Assembly (NCBI RefSeq): GCF_026340655.1
Contig: NZ_JAPEOZ010000001.1
Span: 3,596,001 to 3,660,000, forward strand
Length of the DNA stretch: 64,000 nucleotides
Origin: Streptomyces sp. NBC_01275
GTDB lineage: Bacteria; Actinomycetota; Actinomycetes; Streptomycetales; Streptomycetaceae
Direction: 5' to 3'
The notes below the pieces were generated by a model, which had not been told where the DNA came from, ran no database searches, and saw nothing but the letters and a program-made list of their open reading frames with translations. Below are positions 1-8,654 of the stretch, in pieces. The translations under genes and the position numbers were made by a program. Numbering within the stretch: position 1 is the first letter of the stretch; each line of letters opens with the position of its first letter.

Positions 1-78
1 ACTCCCTCTCACCCCCTCCCGTCCCGATTTCCCGCAACCCTGTGAAACCGACCGCTCACCCCCGGTAGACCTGGCGGT

Positions 79-696
79 ATGAGCAGCACTGGGGACGCGA
101 CCTTCACCGACCGCACCGACACCGCCGACGCCGCCGGGGTCACCTCGGACGGCGCCGCCTGGCTGGCCTCCGCCGGAACGTATCCGCGCAGCACCCTCGC
201 CCTCTGGGAGGAGCGGCCGCAGGCCCCGGTCGTGCTGCCGTGCGGATCGGTGTTCGACATCGTGAGCGCGCCGGCGATGTTCGGGCGGCTGATGCTGGAC
301 CGACTGTGGGGCGAGGGGCCGGGCTCCGGTCCGGTGGCCGCGTTCCGCGGGCGGACGCTGCTGTTCGCCTCGCCGGGCACCGCCCAGCGGCTGCCCTCGC
401 TGCTGGAGTGGGAGGAGTGGAGCGCGGACGGGCGCCAGGACGGCCGTACGGGCTCGGTGCCGCCGTTGCTGTGCCACGGCAACGGGGACGCGGTGACCGT
501 GCCCGCGCTCACCCCGGCCGCGGAGGGCTCGGTGACCCGCTGGATGGTCGCCCCGGACGCCCGCCACCCATGGCTGCCGGGCCCCGAGATCCTGCTCTGG
601 GCGGCCGTGCGCGCGGCCCGCGCGGCCGTGCGGATATCGATTTTTCCTCCCCAGGATCAGGATGCTAAGGTCTACGACGTCAGCAGGCGCCGCTAG
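79..696 (+). CDS. Bifunctional DNA primase/polymerase-like protein
   Basis: A 205-residue protein that I recognise as the short actinobacterial family annotated as bifunctional DNA primase/polymerase-like. It is usually found directly upstream of tRNA-Lys, as here. The family is tentatively related to the N-terminal Prim-Pol domain of plasmid and phage replicases, but I see no complete catalytic triad, so polymerase activity is unproven. The C-terminus (KVYDVSRRR) is encoded up to a TAG that lies inside the tRNA acceptor/D region, so the CDS and tRNA-Lys overlap by 10 nt. No Shine-Dalgarno precedes the ATG. A -10-like TAGACC (66-71) lies 7 nt upstream, which suggests a leaderless mRNA. Function unknown. 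Confidence 0.75.
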   Translation: MSSTGDATFTDRTDTADAAGVTSDGAAWLASAGTYPRSTLALWEERPQAPVVLPCGSVFDIVSAPAMFGRLMLDRLWGEGPGSGPVAAFRGRTLLFASPGTAQRLPSLLEWEEWSADGRQDGRTGSVPPLLCHGNGDAVTVPALTPAAEGSVTRWMVAPDARHPWLPGPEILLWAAVRAARAAVRISIFPPQDQDAKVYDVSRRR

Positions 697-760
697 CTCA
701 GTTGGTTAGAGCAGCTGACTCTTAATCAGCGGGTCCGGGGTTCGAGTCCCTGGCGGCGCA
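687..760 (+). tRNA. tRNA-Lys (anticodon CUU), copy 1
   Basis: A 74-nt cloverleaf. The acceptor arm GCGCCGC (687-693) pairs with GCGGCGC (753-759) and the discriminator is A760. The D loop holds AGTTGGTTAGA, the anticodon loop CTCTTAA gives CTT (reads AAG), and the T arm contains GGTTCGAGTCC. CCA is not encoded. It is identical to the copies at 11828 and 18468. Its 5' end lies inside the 3' end of the upstream CDS. A -10-like TAAGGT at 666-671 and the motif GTCAGCAG just before the gene are shared in kind with copy 3. Confidence 0.97.
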
Positions 761-767
761 CGTTGTC

Positions 768-812
768 GATGGCGATGTTTGTTCGCGGAAAGCGCGAACA
801 AACATCGCCATC
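768..812 (+). terminator. Hairpin terminator after tRNA-Lys copy 1
   Basis: A perfect 20-bp inverted repeat (768-787 with 793-812) around the loop GAAAG begins 7 nt after the tRNA. Only a weak T stretch follows, so it is a strong stem without a classic U-run, which is common in Streptomyces. It probably ends the tRNA transcript and may also act as a 3' processing barrier. It may also serve the convergent metalloprotease gene. Confidence 0.85.
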
Positions 813-868
813 GTCGTTTCTGCGCGGCTGCGCCGCGCGTAGCGGGGGCTCCGCCACCCGCACCCCCT

Positions 869-2191
869 TTACCGTTCGCCGCCGTGACCGTCCGTCGGAG
901 AGGTCACCCCCGGTGTGATCTTCACCGTCCAAGCCCCCGACGCCGTGCGTCCCTCCACGTCCACCCGTACGTTCTCCCCCGGCACGGTGAAGCTCTCGCC
1001 GAGGGCGATCGGGGCGTCGGCGAGGGGTGGGTAGACGGAGTCCTCCCAGCAGGCCTCGGTGTGCGGGTGGGCGTCGATCACCTCGACCGGGCCGCGGCCG
1101 GACTGGGCGTCGCTGCTGACGCGGTAGACGAGGATGCCGGAGCGGCAGGCCGCCCGGTCGTTGCCCACCGGGCCGCGCGCCTCCAGGGCGAGCACGCTGT
1201 CCGTGCCGGTGCGCACCACCGCGAGCTTGACGCCGTCGCCGAGGCCGAAGGCCGGTGAGCCGGAGGCGCGGGTGACCGGCACGCCCGGTCCGGCGCCGAG
1301 CGGCTCCAGGGTCAGCCGGGTCGGGCCGATGCCCCGTACGCACACCACCTGGCGGGGTTCGAGCCAGCCCAGCTTCCACTTGTGCCAGCCGAAGAGGTCG
1401 GGGGCGAGGCCGAACTGGCTGCCCATCAGGTCCCAGTCGCCGACGTAGGTGTCCCAGTCGCCCTTGCCGTCGGCGGGGCGGTGGTAGAGGTCGGGCAGGT
1501 CGAAGACATGGCCGGTCTCGTGGGCGAGAACCAGCCGGTCCGGGGGGTGCTTCTCGAAGACCGTGACGACCCGGTTGATGTCGGCGCCGTCGGCGTGCAG
1601 CGGGGCGTCCAGGTTGACGACCTTCGTGGCGTCGGAGTCGACGCCGGGCGCGTCCGGGTCGGCGACGAAGTAGACGACGTCGTAGCGGGAGAAGTCGACC
1701 TGTGCGTCGGCGGCGGCGAGCGCGTCGTGCAGATAGGCGGCGCGGTCCTCGGTCTTCCAGTCCCGCCGTATGGCGTACGCGGCGGCCGGCTTCGGCATGT
1801 GGATCCAGCGCTTCAGGGGGTGCGGGCGCAGGGTGAACCTGCCGTAGGACGCCTGCTGGAAGAAGCGGCTGGTGGCCGGGAAGTGGTCGGCGGCCAGTTC
1901 GGCGGGGGTGGACATCGGGGCCCAGCCCGGGAAGGACAGGAAGATCATCACCGCGTCGAGGGAGCGGGCGGGGCGCGGATAGGCGGTGTTCCAGGTGTCC
2001 AGGCCCTCCGAGTGGTGGGCGGCGGTGCGTTGCAGGGCGCAGGGGGCGACGGAGAAGGGCTCGGCGACCGAGGGGCCGGTGACCAGGGACATCGCGGCGA
2101 GTGCCGACAGGGTGGTGAACATGGCCGCGGTGCTGCGCAGTCGGGGGCGCGGGAGCAGTCGCGGCACGTCAGACCTCCGGAGGCGGTTCAC
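869..2191 (-). CDS. Secreted M6-family-type zinc metalloprotease
   Basis: A 440-residue protein. The basic N-terminus and hydrophobic stretch at about residues 22-40 form a signal peptide. The mature protein carries HETGH at 224-228 in the extended context HETGHVFDLPDLY, typical of M6 (immune-inhibitor-A-like) metallopeptidases, in which the two His and a downstream Asp/His bind zinc and Glu is the general base. A YVGDWDLMGSQFG segment, matching the family WDLMS-type Met region, follows at about residue 248. The rest is beta-rich. It is likely an extracellular protease. It is single-gene and convergent to tRNA-Lys copy 1. Alternative: a generic metzincin-like protease outside M6. The start is the longest ORF start, and internal Met24 is also possible. 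Confidence 0.8.
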   Translation of the reverse strand: MNRLRRSDVPRLLPRPRLRSTAAMFTTLSALAAMSLVTGPSVAEPFSVAPCALQRTAAHHSEGLDTWNTAYPRPARSLDAVMIFLSFPGWAPMSTPAELAADHFPATSRFFQQASYGRFTLRPHPLKRWIHMPKPAAAYAIRRDWKTEDRAAYLHDALAAADAQVDFSRYDVVYFVADPDAPGVDSDATKVVNLDAPLHADGADINRVVTVFEKHPPDRLVLAHETGHVFDLPDLYHRPADGKGDWDTYVGDWDLMGSQFGLAPDLFGWHKWKLGWLEPRQVVCVRGIGPTRLTLEPLGAGPGVPVTRASGSPAFGLGDGVKLAVVRTGTDSVLALEARGPVGNDRAACRSGILVYRVSSDAQSGRGPVEVIDAHPHTEACWEDSVYPPLADAPIALGESFTVPGENVRVDVEGRTASGAWTVKITPGVTSPTDGHGGER

Positions 2192-2427
2192 GGGACACCG
2201 CCACCCAGCCTGGGGGAATTTGTCGCACTACGCCCTGTTTGCCTGCACCAGAAGAGTGAGGAGGGGGAAAGCGGGCATCAATCCCGACACCCCCGGAATT
2301 CTCACGGAACGTCACAAGCGGTCGTCCGCCCGCAGAACCAGTCCACCTGCGGGCAGAAACGATCTGTCAGAAGGGTGGGTTGGTCGGGGACACTGGGCAG
2401 TGGCTGCGCGGGTCCGGGGGCAGCCTC

Positions 2428-2433
2428 TATGAT
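2428..2433 (+). promoter_or_regulatory. -10 element of the c-di-GMP gene
   Basis: TATGAT, close to the consensus -10, lies 51 nt upstream of the GTG start chosen for the PAS-GGDEF-EAL gene. No convincing TTGACA is seen 17-18 nt upstream. The rest of the gap 2192-2484 holds only the leaders of the two divergent genes. Confidence 0.45.
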
Positions 2434-2484
2434 CGGCACACTTTCCTGCGCGGACAGAGATCGAGTGCACTGCGGGAGCGAGCG

Positions 2485-4428
2485 GTGAGCGGAACGTCCG
2501 AAGGGCCGACGCCCGCGGCAGACCTCGACCGGTCCGCCGTCACAGAGAGTGACATCCAGACACCTCCCCGTGGGGAGGGAGCGCCTCCCTGTGCGCGAGA
2601 GGCGCCTCCTCGTGCGACGGAGGCAACGCCAGGGCATACGGAGGGAACGGTGGGGAACGACCCTCCGGCCTACCGTTCCGTCTTCGCGGCGGCTCCCCTG
2701 GCCATGGCCCTCGTCGACCGCGAGGGCCAGGTCGTCGACGCCAACGAGGCGCTCGGCGAGCTGCTCGGCGGCGCGGCCGCGGGCCTGGTCGGGCGGGTGG
2801 CCGCCGAGCTGCTGGACCTGGCTTCCGACGCCCGCACCTGGCACGCCTACCGCGAGGTGCTGCGCGGCCGGCAGGCGCGACTGCGCTGCAGCCGGCGGCT
2901 GAAGCGGCCCGACGGACGGTCGCTGTGGGCGCAGATCACCGTGTCGCCCCTCGATCCCGTAGGCCTCGACCCCCTCGATCCCGTCGCCCCGGTCGCCGGC
3001 GGCGCGCCCGGCGTCCTGCTGTCCGTCGCCGACATCAGCGCCCGCCGTGACCTCCAGGCGAGGCTGCGCCATCTGCAGATGCACGACCCGGTGACCCGGC
3101 TGCCCAACCGCACCCTGTTCTTCGAGCGGGTGACGGCCGCGTTGGAGCCGGAGTCGTACGAGCAGAGCGGGACCGGCCGGATCGGCCTGTGCTATCTCGA
3201 TCTGGACGGCTTCAAGGCCGTCAACGACACCCTCGGTCACCGCGTCGGCGACCGGCTGCTGGCCGCCGTCGCCGAGCGGCTGACGGAGTGCGCCAAGGAG
3301 GCCGGGCAGACCAGGCCGAGCGTGCCGCTGGTGGCGCGACTCGGCGGCGACGAGTTCGCCCTGCTCGTGGAGGACTCCACGGGCACCGAACAGCTCGCGG
3401 ACCTCGCCGAGTCCGTGCTGAAGGCCCTGCAGGCGCCCTTCGACCTCGCCGGACAGCGCATGAACGTCTCCGCGTCGATCGGGGTCGTCGAGCGGCACGC
3501 CGTCGGCACCACCGCGACCGGCCTGATGCAGGCCGCCGATACGACGCTGTACTGGGCGAAGGTCGACGGCAAGGACCGCTGGACGCTGTTCGACCCGGAG
3601 CGCAACGCGCATCTGATGACCCGCCAGGCCCTGGCCTCCACCCTGCGGCCCGCCATCGAACGCGGCGAGTTCCGGCTGGACTACCAGCCGCTGGTCGGCA
3701 TGGCGGACGGCCGGCTGCGCGGCGTCGAGGCCCTGGTGCGCTGGGACCACCCCCGGTTCGGACTGCTGCCGCCGAATCGGTTCGTCGCGCTGGCCGAGGA
3801 GGACGGCTCGATCGTGCCGCTCGGCCGATGGGTTCTGGCCACCGCCTGCCGGCAGGCCCGCCGCTGGCAGCAGGAGAACCCCGACGAGCCGCCGTTGTTC
3901 GTGAGCGTCAACGTGGCGGTCCGTCAGGTGTGGGACTCCGACCTGGTGGCGGACGTCGCGGAGATCCTCGCCGAGACCGGTCTCGCGCCACAGCTGCTCC
4001 AGCTGGAACTGACCGAGTCCGCGGTGATGGGCTCGGCGGGACGACCGTTGCAGGCGCTGCAGGCGCTCAGCGACATGGGCGTGCACATCGCGATCGACGA
4101 CTTCGGCACCGGCTACTCCAACCTCGCCTATCTGAGCCGGCTGCCGGTGTCGGTGCTGAAACTCGACGGGTCCTTCGTGCGCGGCTTCCAGTACGAGGGC
4201 GCCGGCGCGCCGCCGAACCCGGCCGACGAGGTCGTCGTCGAGGCGATGATCGACCTCGCCCACCGGCTCGGTCTGACCGTCACCGCCGAGTGCGTGGAGA
4301 CCGCCGCGCAGGCCACCCGGCTGCGCAGCATCGGCTGCGACACCGGACAGGGCTGGCTGTACTCCCGTCCGGTGCCGCCGGATCGTATCTCCGAGCTGAT
4401 GGGGGCACGGGCCTGCCCGCAGGCGTGA
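2485..4428 (+). CDS. PAS-GGDEF-EAL cyclic-di-GMP turnover protein
   Basis: A 647-residue soluble protein with no membrane segments. A PAS domain lies at about residues 55-180 (YRSVFAAAPLAMALVDREG onward). A GGDEF domain follows, with an intact LGGDEF motif (G287-F291) and therefore potential diguanylate cyclase activity. The RxxD inhibitory site is absent. The C-terminal EAL domain is intact: EAL (415-417), ELTES, DDFGTGYSNL, K/D of KLDGSF, and ECVET, consistent with phosphodiesterase activity. Such hybrids set c-di-GMP levels that control BldD and development in Streptomyces. The GTG at 2485 is preceded by GGGAG and is preferred over the ORF start at 2380. Which of the named Cdg/Rmd proteins this is cannot be decided from sequence alone. 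Confidence 0.92.
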   Translation: MSGTSEGPTPAADLDRSAVTESDIQTPPRGEGAPPCAREAPPRATEATPGHTEGTVGNDPPAYRSVFAAAPLAMALVDREGQVVDANEALGELLGGAAAGLVGRVAAELLDLASDARTWHAYREVLRGRQARLRCSRRLKRPDGRSLWAQITVSPLDPVGLDPLDPVAPVAGGAPGVLLSVADISARRDLQARLRHLQMHDPVTRLPNRTLFFERVTAALEPESYEQSGTGRIGLCYLDLDGFKAVNDTLGHRVGDRLLAAVAERLTECAKEAGQTRPSVPLVARLGGDEFALLVEDSTGTEQLADLAESVLKALQAPFDLAGQRMNVSASIGVVERHAVGTTATGLMQAADTTLYWAKVDGKDRWTLFDPERNAHLMTRQALASTLRPAIERGEFRLDYQPLVGMADGRLRGVEALVRWDHPRFGLLPPNRFVALAEEDGSIVPLGRWVLATACRQARRWQQENPDEPPLFVSVNVAVRQVWDSDLVADVAEILAETGLAPQLLQLELTESAVMGSAGRPLQALQALSDMGVHIAIDDFGTGYSNLAYLSRLPVSVLKLDGSFVRGFQYEGAGAPPNPADEVVVEAMIDLAHRLGLTVTAECVETAAQATRLRSIGCDTGQGWLYSRPVPPDRISELMGARACPQA

Positions 4429-4462
4429 ATCCCCGGTCGGGGCAGGTCAGGTGCGGGGCAGG

Positions 4463-5626
4463 TCAGGTGCGGGGCAGCCCGTAGGCGTCGGCGACGAGTT
4501 CGTACGAGCGCAGGCGCAGGTCGCCGCGGTGGGCGTGGCTGGTGAGCATCAGCTCGTCGGCGCCCGTGCGCTTGTGGAGGTCGTCGAGGCCGGTGCGGAC
4601 CTCGTCGGCGGTGCCGTGGACGATGTTCGCGGTCCAGGAGTCGACGAACTCCCGCTCCAGCGGGCTGAACTCGTGCGCCTCGGCCTCCTCCGGAGTGGGG
4701 AACAGACCGGGGCGGCCGCCGCGCAGACGGACCATGTTGAGGCCGGTGGCCAGGATCTGCCGGCGGGCCTCGCGCTCGTCGTCGGCGGCGAGCACGGAGA
4801 CCCCGATCGCGGCGTACGGCGCGGAGAGCGCCTCGGACGGGCGGAACGACTGCCGGTAGAGGTCGAGGGCCGGGACGGTGTTCTGCGCGGAGAAGTGATG
4901 GGCGAAGGCGAACGGCAGCCCCAGCACGCCCGCCAGCCGGGCGCTGAACCCGGAGGAGCCGAGCAGCCAGACCGGCGGCCGGTGCCGGGACTGCACGCCC
5001 CCGGGAGACGTCGCCTGGATCGGGCCGGGCACGGCGTGGATCCGGCGGTACGGATGCCCGTCGGGGAAGTCGTCGTCCAGGAACCGGGTCAGCTCGGCGA
5101 GCTGCTCGGGGAAGTCGTCGGCCCCCTCCGCCAGCCGGTCGCTGCGGCGCAGGGCGGCCGCGGTGGCGCCGTCCGTCCCCGGGGCGCGGCCGAGACCGAG
5201 GTCGACGCGGCCCGGGGCGAGCGCCTCCAGGGTGCCGAACTGCTCGGCGATCACCAGCGGCGCGTGGTTGGGCAGCATCACGCCGCCCGAGCCGAGCCGG
5301 ATGCGGTCGGTGTGGGCGGCGAGGTGGGCGAGGATCACCGCGGGCGAGGAGGAGGCGACGCCCGGCATCGAGTGGTGCTCGGCGACCCAGTACCGGTGGA
5401 AGCCGCGCGCCTCGGTCAGCCGGGCGAGCTCCACGCTGGTGCGCAGGGCGTCCGTGGCGGTGCGGCCGGAGCCGACGGTGACCAGGTCCAGTACGGAGAG
5501 GGGGACGGGGGCGCTGCCGTGCGCCACGCCCCGGATCTCGTCGGCCGACGTCTGCTCCGACCGCCGATCCGGCGTCTGATCCGAAGTCGGGTTCGGCGTC
5601 GGGTCCGGCGTCTGGTCTGCCGCCAC
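4463..5626 (-). CDS. LLM-class flavin-dependent oxidoreductase
   Basis: A 387-residue bacterial-luciferase-fold monooxygenase. The core begins near residue 38 with VPLSVLDLVTVG and continues with the family signatures YWVAEHHSMPG and LGSGGVMLPNHAPLVIAEQFG, then DLGLGRAPG. It probably uses FMNH2 and O2, and the substrate is unknown. The N-terminal 35 residues are a Thr/Pro/Asp-rich low-complexity extension (DQTPDPTPNPTSDQTPD). The start is GTG at 5626 with an excellent AGGAGG at 5633-5638. It is a single gene on the minus strand, 34 bp from the convergent c-di-GMP gene. Confidence 0.88.
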   Translation of the reverse strand: MAADQTPDPTPNPTSDQTPDRRSEQTSADEIRGVAHGSAPVPLSVLDLVTVGSGRTATDALRTSVELARLTEARGFHRYWVAEHHSMPGVASSSPAVILAHLAAHTDRIRLGSGGVMLPNHAPLVIAEQFGTLEALAPGRVDLGLGRAPGTDGATAAALRRSDRLAEGADDFPEQLAELTRFLDDDFPDGHPYRRIHAVPGPIQATSPGGVQSRHRPPVWLLGSSGFSARLAGVLGLPFAFAHHFSAQNTVPALDLYRQSFRPSEALSAPYAAIGVSVLAADDEREARRQILATGLNMVRLRGGRPGLFPTPEEAEAHEFSPLEREFVDSWTANIVHGTADEVRTGLDDLHKRTGADELMLTSHAHRGDLRLRSYELVADAYGLPRT

Positions 5627-5719
5627 GGGGGTCCTCCTGATCTCGGCGTACGCTCTCCACGCCGCCTAACAGGAGGCAGTCCCCGTTTATTCCCGACGGC
5701 CCGCGCCCAGCCGATCGGC

Positions 5720-6451
5720 TCACACCTGCACAAGCGGCTCCCGGGTGAACAGGACTCCCAGTCGGGGTGCGTTCAGCCGACGGTCCGTCAGCCTCAGGGC
5801 CTCCCACACCGTGACCTGGTTGGCGGTGAGGACCGGCTTGCCCAGCTCCTTCTCCAGGACGGTCAGGCTCGCGGCGGTGTGGAGGGCGGTGTGGGGCAGC
5901 AGGACCGCCTCGGCGGCGGGGGCGTCGGCGGCCCGGGCCAGGGCCAGCACCTCCGCCTCGCCCCAGGCGCCGACCTCGGCCGCGCCGCCGGTCCCGGCGC
6001 TGTGCACCCCGGTGACCTCCAGGCCCCCGGCCCGCAGGAACTCCACGAAGAGGCCGGTCACGTCGTCCGGGTAGGCCGCGCCGACGGCGACCCGGCCGGC
6101 CTCGAGCTCCCGGGCCGCGTGCACGAAGGCGAAGGAGGTGGAGGAGGCCGGCATCCCGGCGGTCCTGGCCAGTGTGCGCACCTGCTCCTGGGCCCCCTCC
6201 CAGCCGTGCACGAACCCACCGCTGGTGCAGGCCCACACGATCGCCTCGGAGCCGGCCAGCCGCAGCTGCCCCACGCCCGACGCGAGCCGCTCGGGCGCGC
6301 CCATCTGACGCAGCACGTCGACCCGGTGCGCGTCCTCGCCGGTCTCCGTGTGGACCAGGTCCAGCCGGACGTCGCTGCCCAGGAGCTGTTCGATCCGGGG
6401 GTAGTCGTCCTCGGCCGAGTGGCCCGGGTAGAGGAATCCGAGTGCGGTCAT
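5720..6451 (-). CDS. Asp/Glu racemase superfamily protein (maleate isomerase/AMDase-like)
   Basis: A 243-residue protein of the maleate cis-trans isomerase / arylmalonate decarboxylase branch. The first active-site loop WACTSGGF carries Cys75. The second loop, where most relatives have CTxL, reads PHTAL (186-190) and lacks cysteine. A two-Cys racemase mechanism is therefore unlikely, and a single-Cys isomerase or decarboxylase is possible. It is divergent from the hydroxyacid dehydrogenase and ehu genes. EutA of proteobacterial ectoine catabolism belongs to the same superfamily, so a link to ectoine is a possibility only. Confidence 0.75.
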   Translation of the reverse strand: MTALGFLYPGHSAEDDYPRIEQLLGSDVRLDLVHTETGEDAHRVDVLRQMGAPERLASGVGQLRLAGSEAIVWACTSGGFVHGWEGAQEQVRTLARTAGMPASSTSFAFVHAARELEAGRVAVGAAYPDDVTGLFVEFLRAGGLEVTGVHSAGTGGAAEVGAWGEAEVLALARAADAPAAEAVLLPHTALHTAASLTVLEKELGKPVLTANQVTVWEALRLTDRRLNAPRLGVLFTREPLVQV

Positions 6452-6694
6452 GTCCAGCCTTCCTGCCGCGGTTCGTCCGGCGAAACCCGTCGGCGCCTGT
6501 CAGCGCCTGTCACGCTCCCATCGCCCGGGTACCCCGTCGGCGCGACGCCGCCCCGGCGTCACCCGGCCGGCCGAGTCGGGCCCGAGGGCAACGGGCCGTA
6601 CAGGCGGACGTGTTGACGACTGTGGACTGCGGTGCGAACGTGGTCCGTCCGCGCACGTCAGGCACTGCTCGCACACGAGAACCCGAGGAACCGG

Positions 6695-7645
6695 ATGGCC
6701 GCCGTCCCCACGCTCCTCGTCCTCGACGCCGAACCCCTCCCCCGGCTCGGCCGCCTCACCGGGCAGGCCCGGGTGGTGCACACCGACGAGGCCGGTCTCG
6801 CCGCACGGCTCCCGGCGGCGGACGTACTCCTGGTCTGGGACTTCGCCTCGCGGGCGGTGCGCGACGCCTGGCCGGGCGAGGGGCCGCGGCCGCGCTGGGT
6901 GCACTCGGCGAGTGCGGGCGTGGACCATCTGCTGTGCCCGGAGCTCGTCGCGTCGGACACCGTGGTGACCAACGCGCGCGGGATCTTCGACCAGCCGATC
7001 GCCGAGTACGTCGCCGCGCTGGTCCTGGCGATGGCGAAGGAGCTGCCCCGCACCTGGGAGTCGCAGCAGCGGCGCGAGTGGCGGCACCGGGAGAGCCGGC
7101 GGGTCGCCGGGACCCGGGCCGTGGTCGTCGGGTCGGGGCCGATCGGCCGGGCGATCGCCCGCACCCTGAAGGCGCTCGGCGTGACCGCCGCGATCGTCGG
7201 CCGCGTCCCGCGCACCGGCATCCACGGCCCCGAGGACCTCGACCGGCTCCTGGCCCGCGCCGACTGGGTGATCGCCGCCGCCCCGCTCACCGAGCAGACG
7301 CACGGCATGTTCGACCTGCGCCGGTTCGGCGTGATGCAGCCCTCCGCGCGGTTCGTGAACGTCGGCCGCGGGCAGCTGGTGGTCGAGGACGCGCTGGTGC
7401 GGGCGCTGGAGCGGCGGTGGATCGCGGAGGCCGCGCTGGACGTCTTCGCGACCGAGCCGCTCGCCCCCGACAGCCCGTTGTGGCAGGTTCCGGGGTTGCA
7501 TGTGTCCCCGCACATGAGCGGCGACACGGTCGGCTGGCGGGACGACCTCGCCGCGCAGTTCGTGGATCTGTTCGAGCGGTGGGCGGCGGGCCGGCCGCTG
7601 AAGAACGTGGTCGACAAGCAGCGCGGATACGTTCCCGGCCACTGA
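6695..7645 (+). CDS. D-2-hydroxyacid dehydrogenase, NAD(P)-dependent
   Basis: A 316-residue protein of the D-isomer-specific 2-hydroxyacid dehydrogenase family. The substrate-side segment HSASAGVDHL and the Rossmann loop VVGSGPIGRAIA are clear. So are the catalytic Arg region NVGRGQLV, the Glu region FATEPL, and the His in SPHMSGDT. It interconverts 2-oxo and 2-hydroxy acids, and the substrate is unknown. The ATG at 6695 with GAGGAA just upstream is better supported than the upstream ORF start (6632). It lies 100 bp before ehuB on the same strand. The gap 6452-6694 holds only the divergent leaders. Confidence 0.88.
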   Translation: MAAVPTLLVLDAEPLPRLGRLTGQARVVHTDEAGLAARLPAADVLLVWDFASRAVRDAWPGEGPRPRWVHSASAGVDHLLCPELVASDTVVTNARGIFDQPIAEYVAALVLAMAKELPRTWESQQRREWRHRESRRVAGTRAVVVGSGPIGRAIARTLKALGVTAAIVGRVPRTGIHGPEDLDRLLARADWVIAAAPLTEQTHGMFDLRRFGVMQPSARFVNVGRGQLVVEDALVRALERRWIAEAALDVFATEPLAPDSPLWQVPGLHVSPHMSGDTVGWRDDLAAQFVDLFERWAAGRPLKNVVDKQRGYVPGH

Positions 7646-7709
7646 AGGCCGTACAGCAGTTCCGCACGCTCCCGCACATTCCCGTGACACTCCCCTCACA
7701 GGACGCACC

Positions 7710-7719
7710 GGCATATCCC
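7710..7719. promoter_or_regulatory. GGCATATCCC site upstream of ehuB
   Basis: It differs at one position from the palindrome GGCATATGCC found upstream of the IclR gene (10827-10836) and lies 27 bp before the ehuB ATG. I infer a shared operator for the IclR regulator. A chance match cannot be excluded. Confidence 0.35.
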
Positions 7720-7745
7720 GGATGACCCCGGGTAGCCGCGCCGCC

Positions 7746-8654
7746 ATGGCTCCCCCGAACAGACAGTCCGAAAATCGTCCCCGCACCCCCTCACGCCGGT
7801 CGCTGCTCGCGGGGGTGGCGGCGCTCGGCGTGCCCGCCGTGGCGAGCTGCTCGCGGGTGGCCACCGCGTCCACGACGGACGGCGGCGACCTGCTGGAGCG
7901 ACTGCGCGCCGCAGGGGTCGTACGGCTCGGGATCGCGGGGGAGATCCCCTTCGGGTACATCGACCGGGACGGCCGGCTGACCGGGGAGGCTCCCGAGCTG
8001 GCGCGGGCGGTCTTCAAGCGGCTCGGGGTGGACCGGGTGCAGCCCGTGCCCACCGAGTTCGGCTCGCTGATCCCCGGGCTGAACTCCCAGCAGTTCGATG
8101 TCGTGGCCGCCGGGATGTACGTCACTCCCGACCGCTGTGAGCAGGTGATCTTCGCCGACCCGGACTACCGGATGCTGGACGCCTTCATCGTCCGCAAGGG
8201 CAATCCGAAGGGGCTGCACACCTACCAGGACGTCGTGCGCAAGCGGGCGAGGTTCGCCACCGGGACCGGGTACGCCGAGATCCGGTACGCCGTGGACGCG
8301 GGGTACGAGGAGAGCGAGATCCTGATCGTGCCGGACCAGGTCGCCGGGCTGAACGCCGTCGAGGCGGGGCGGGTCGACGTGTTCGCGGGTACGGCCCTCA
8401 CCGCCCGGGAGGTCGTGAAGAAGTCCGCGAAGGCCGAGTCGACCAAGCCCTTCAGCCCGCTCGTCGACGGCAGGCCGCACGTCGACGGGGGCGCGTTCGC
8501 GTTCCGGCCGACCGAGACACGGCTGCGGGACGCCTTCAACACCGAGCTGCGGAAGCTGAAGAGGAGCGGCGAACTGCTGCGGATCCTGCGGCCCTTCGGG
8601 TTCACGAAGGCCGAGATGACGGACCTGACCGCGAAGGAGCTCTGCGGCGGATGA
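7746..8654 (+). CDS. ehuB: Ectoine/hydroxyectoine ABC transporter, substrate-binding lipoprotein EhuB
   Basis: A 302-residue type-3 periplasmic-binding-like protein. The N-terminus has a twin-Arg stretch (SRRSLLAGVAALGVPAVASC) ending in a lipobox Cys, so it is a Tat/Sec lipoprotein on the outer face of the membrane. The body has the amino-acid/ectoine binder signatures PFGYIDRDGRLTGEAPEL, TEFGSLIPGLNSQQFDVVAAGMY and AGRVDVFAGTALT, which match my recollection of EhuB. It delivers compatible solutes to EhuCD. The ATG at 7746 is preferred to that at 7722, which would precede the Tat motif by extra residues. It overlaps ehuC by ATGA. Confidence 0.85.
   Translation: MAPPNRQSENRPRTPSRRSLLAGVAALGVPAVASCSRVATASTTDGGDLLERLRAAGVVRLGIAGEIPFGYIDRDGRLTGEAPELARAVFKRLGVDRVQPVPTEFGSLIPGLNSQQFDVVAAGMYVTPDRCEQVIFADPDYRMLDAFIVRKGNPKGLHTYQDVVRKRARFATGTGYAEIRYAVDAGYEESEILIVPDQVAGLNAVEAGRVDVFAGTALTAREVVKKSAKAESTKPFSPLVDGRPHVDGGAFAFRPTETRLRDAFNTELRKLKRSGELLRILRPFGFTKAEMTDLTAKELCGG

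Noticed and set aside
726..1379. Minus-strand ORF of 217 residues ending in RQGLEPRTR
   Set aside because: It reads antisense through tRNA-Lys copy 1 and in another frame through the metalloprotease gene. The peptide is the usual tRNA artefact.
2302..4263. Long minus-strand ORF opposite the c-di-GMP gene
   Set aside because: Its protein is a Gly/Arg/Gln-rich shadow without domain motifs, caused by high GC in the opposite frame.
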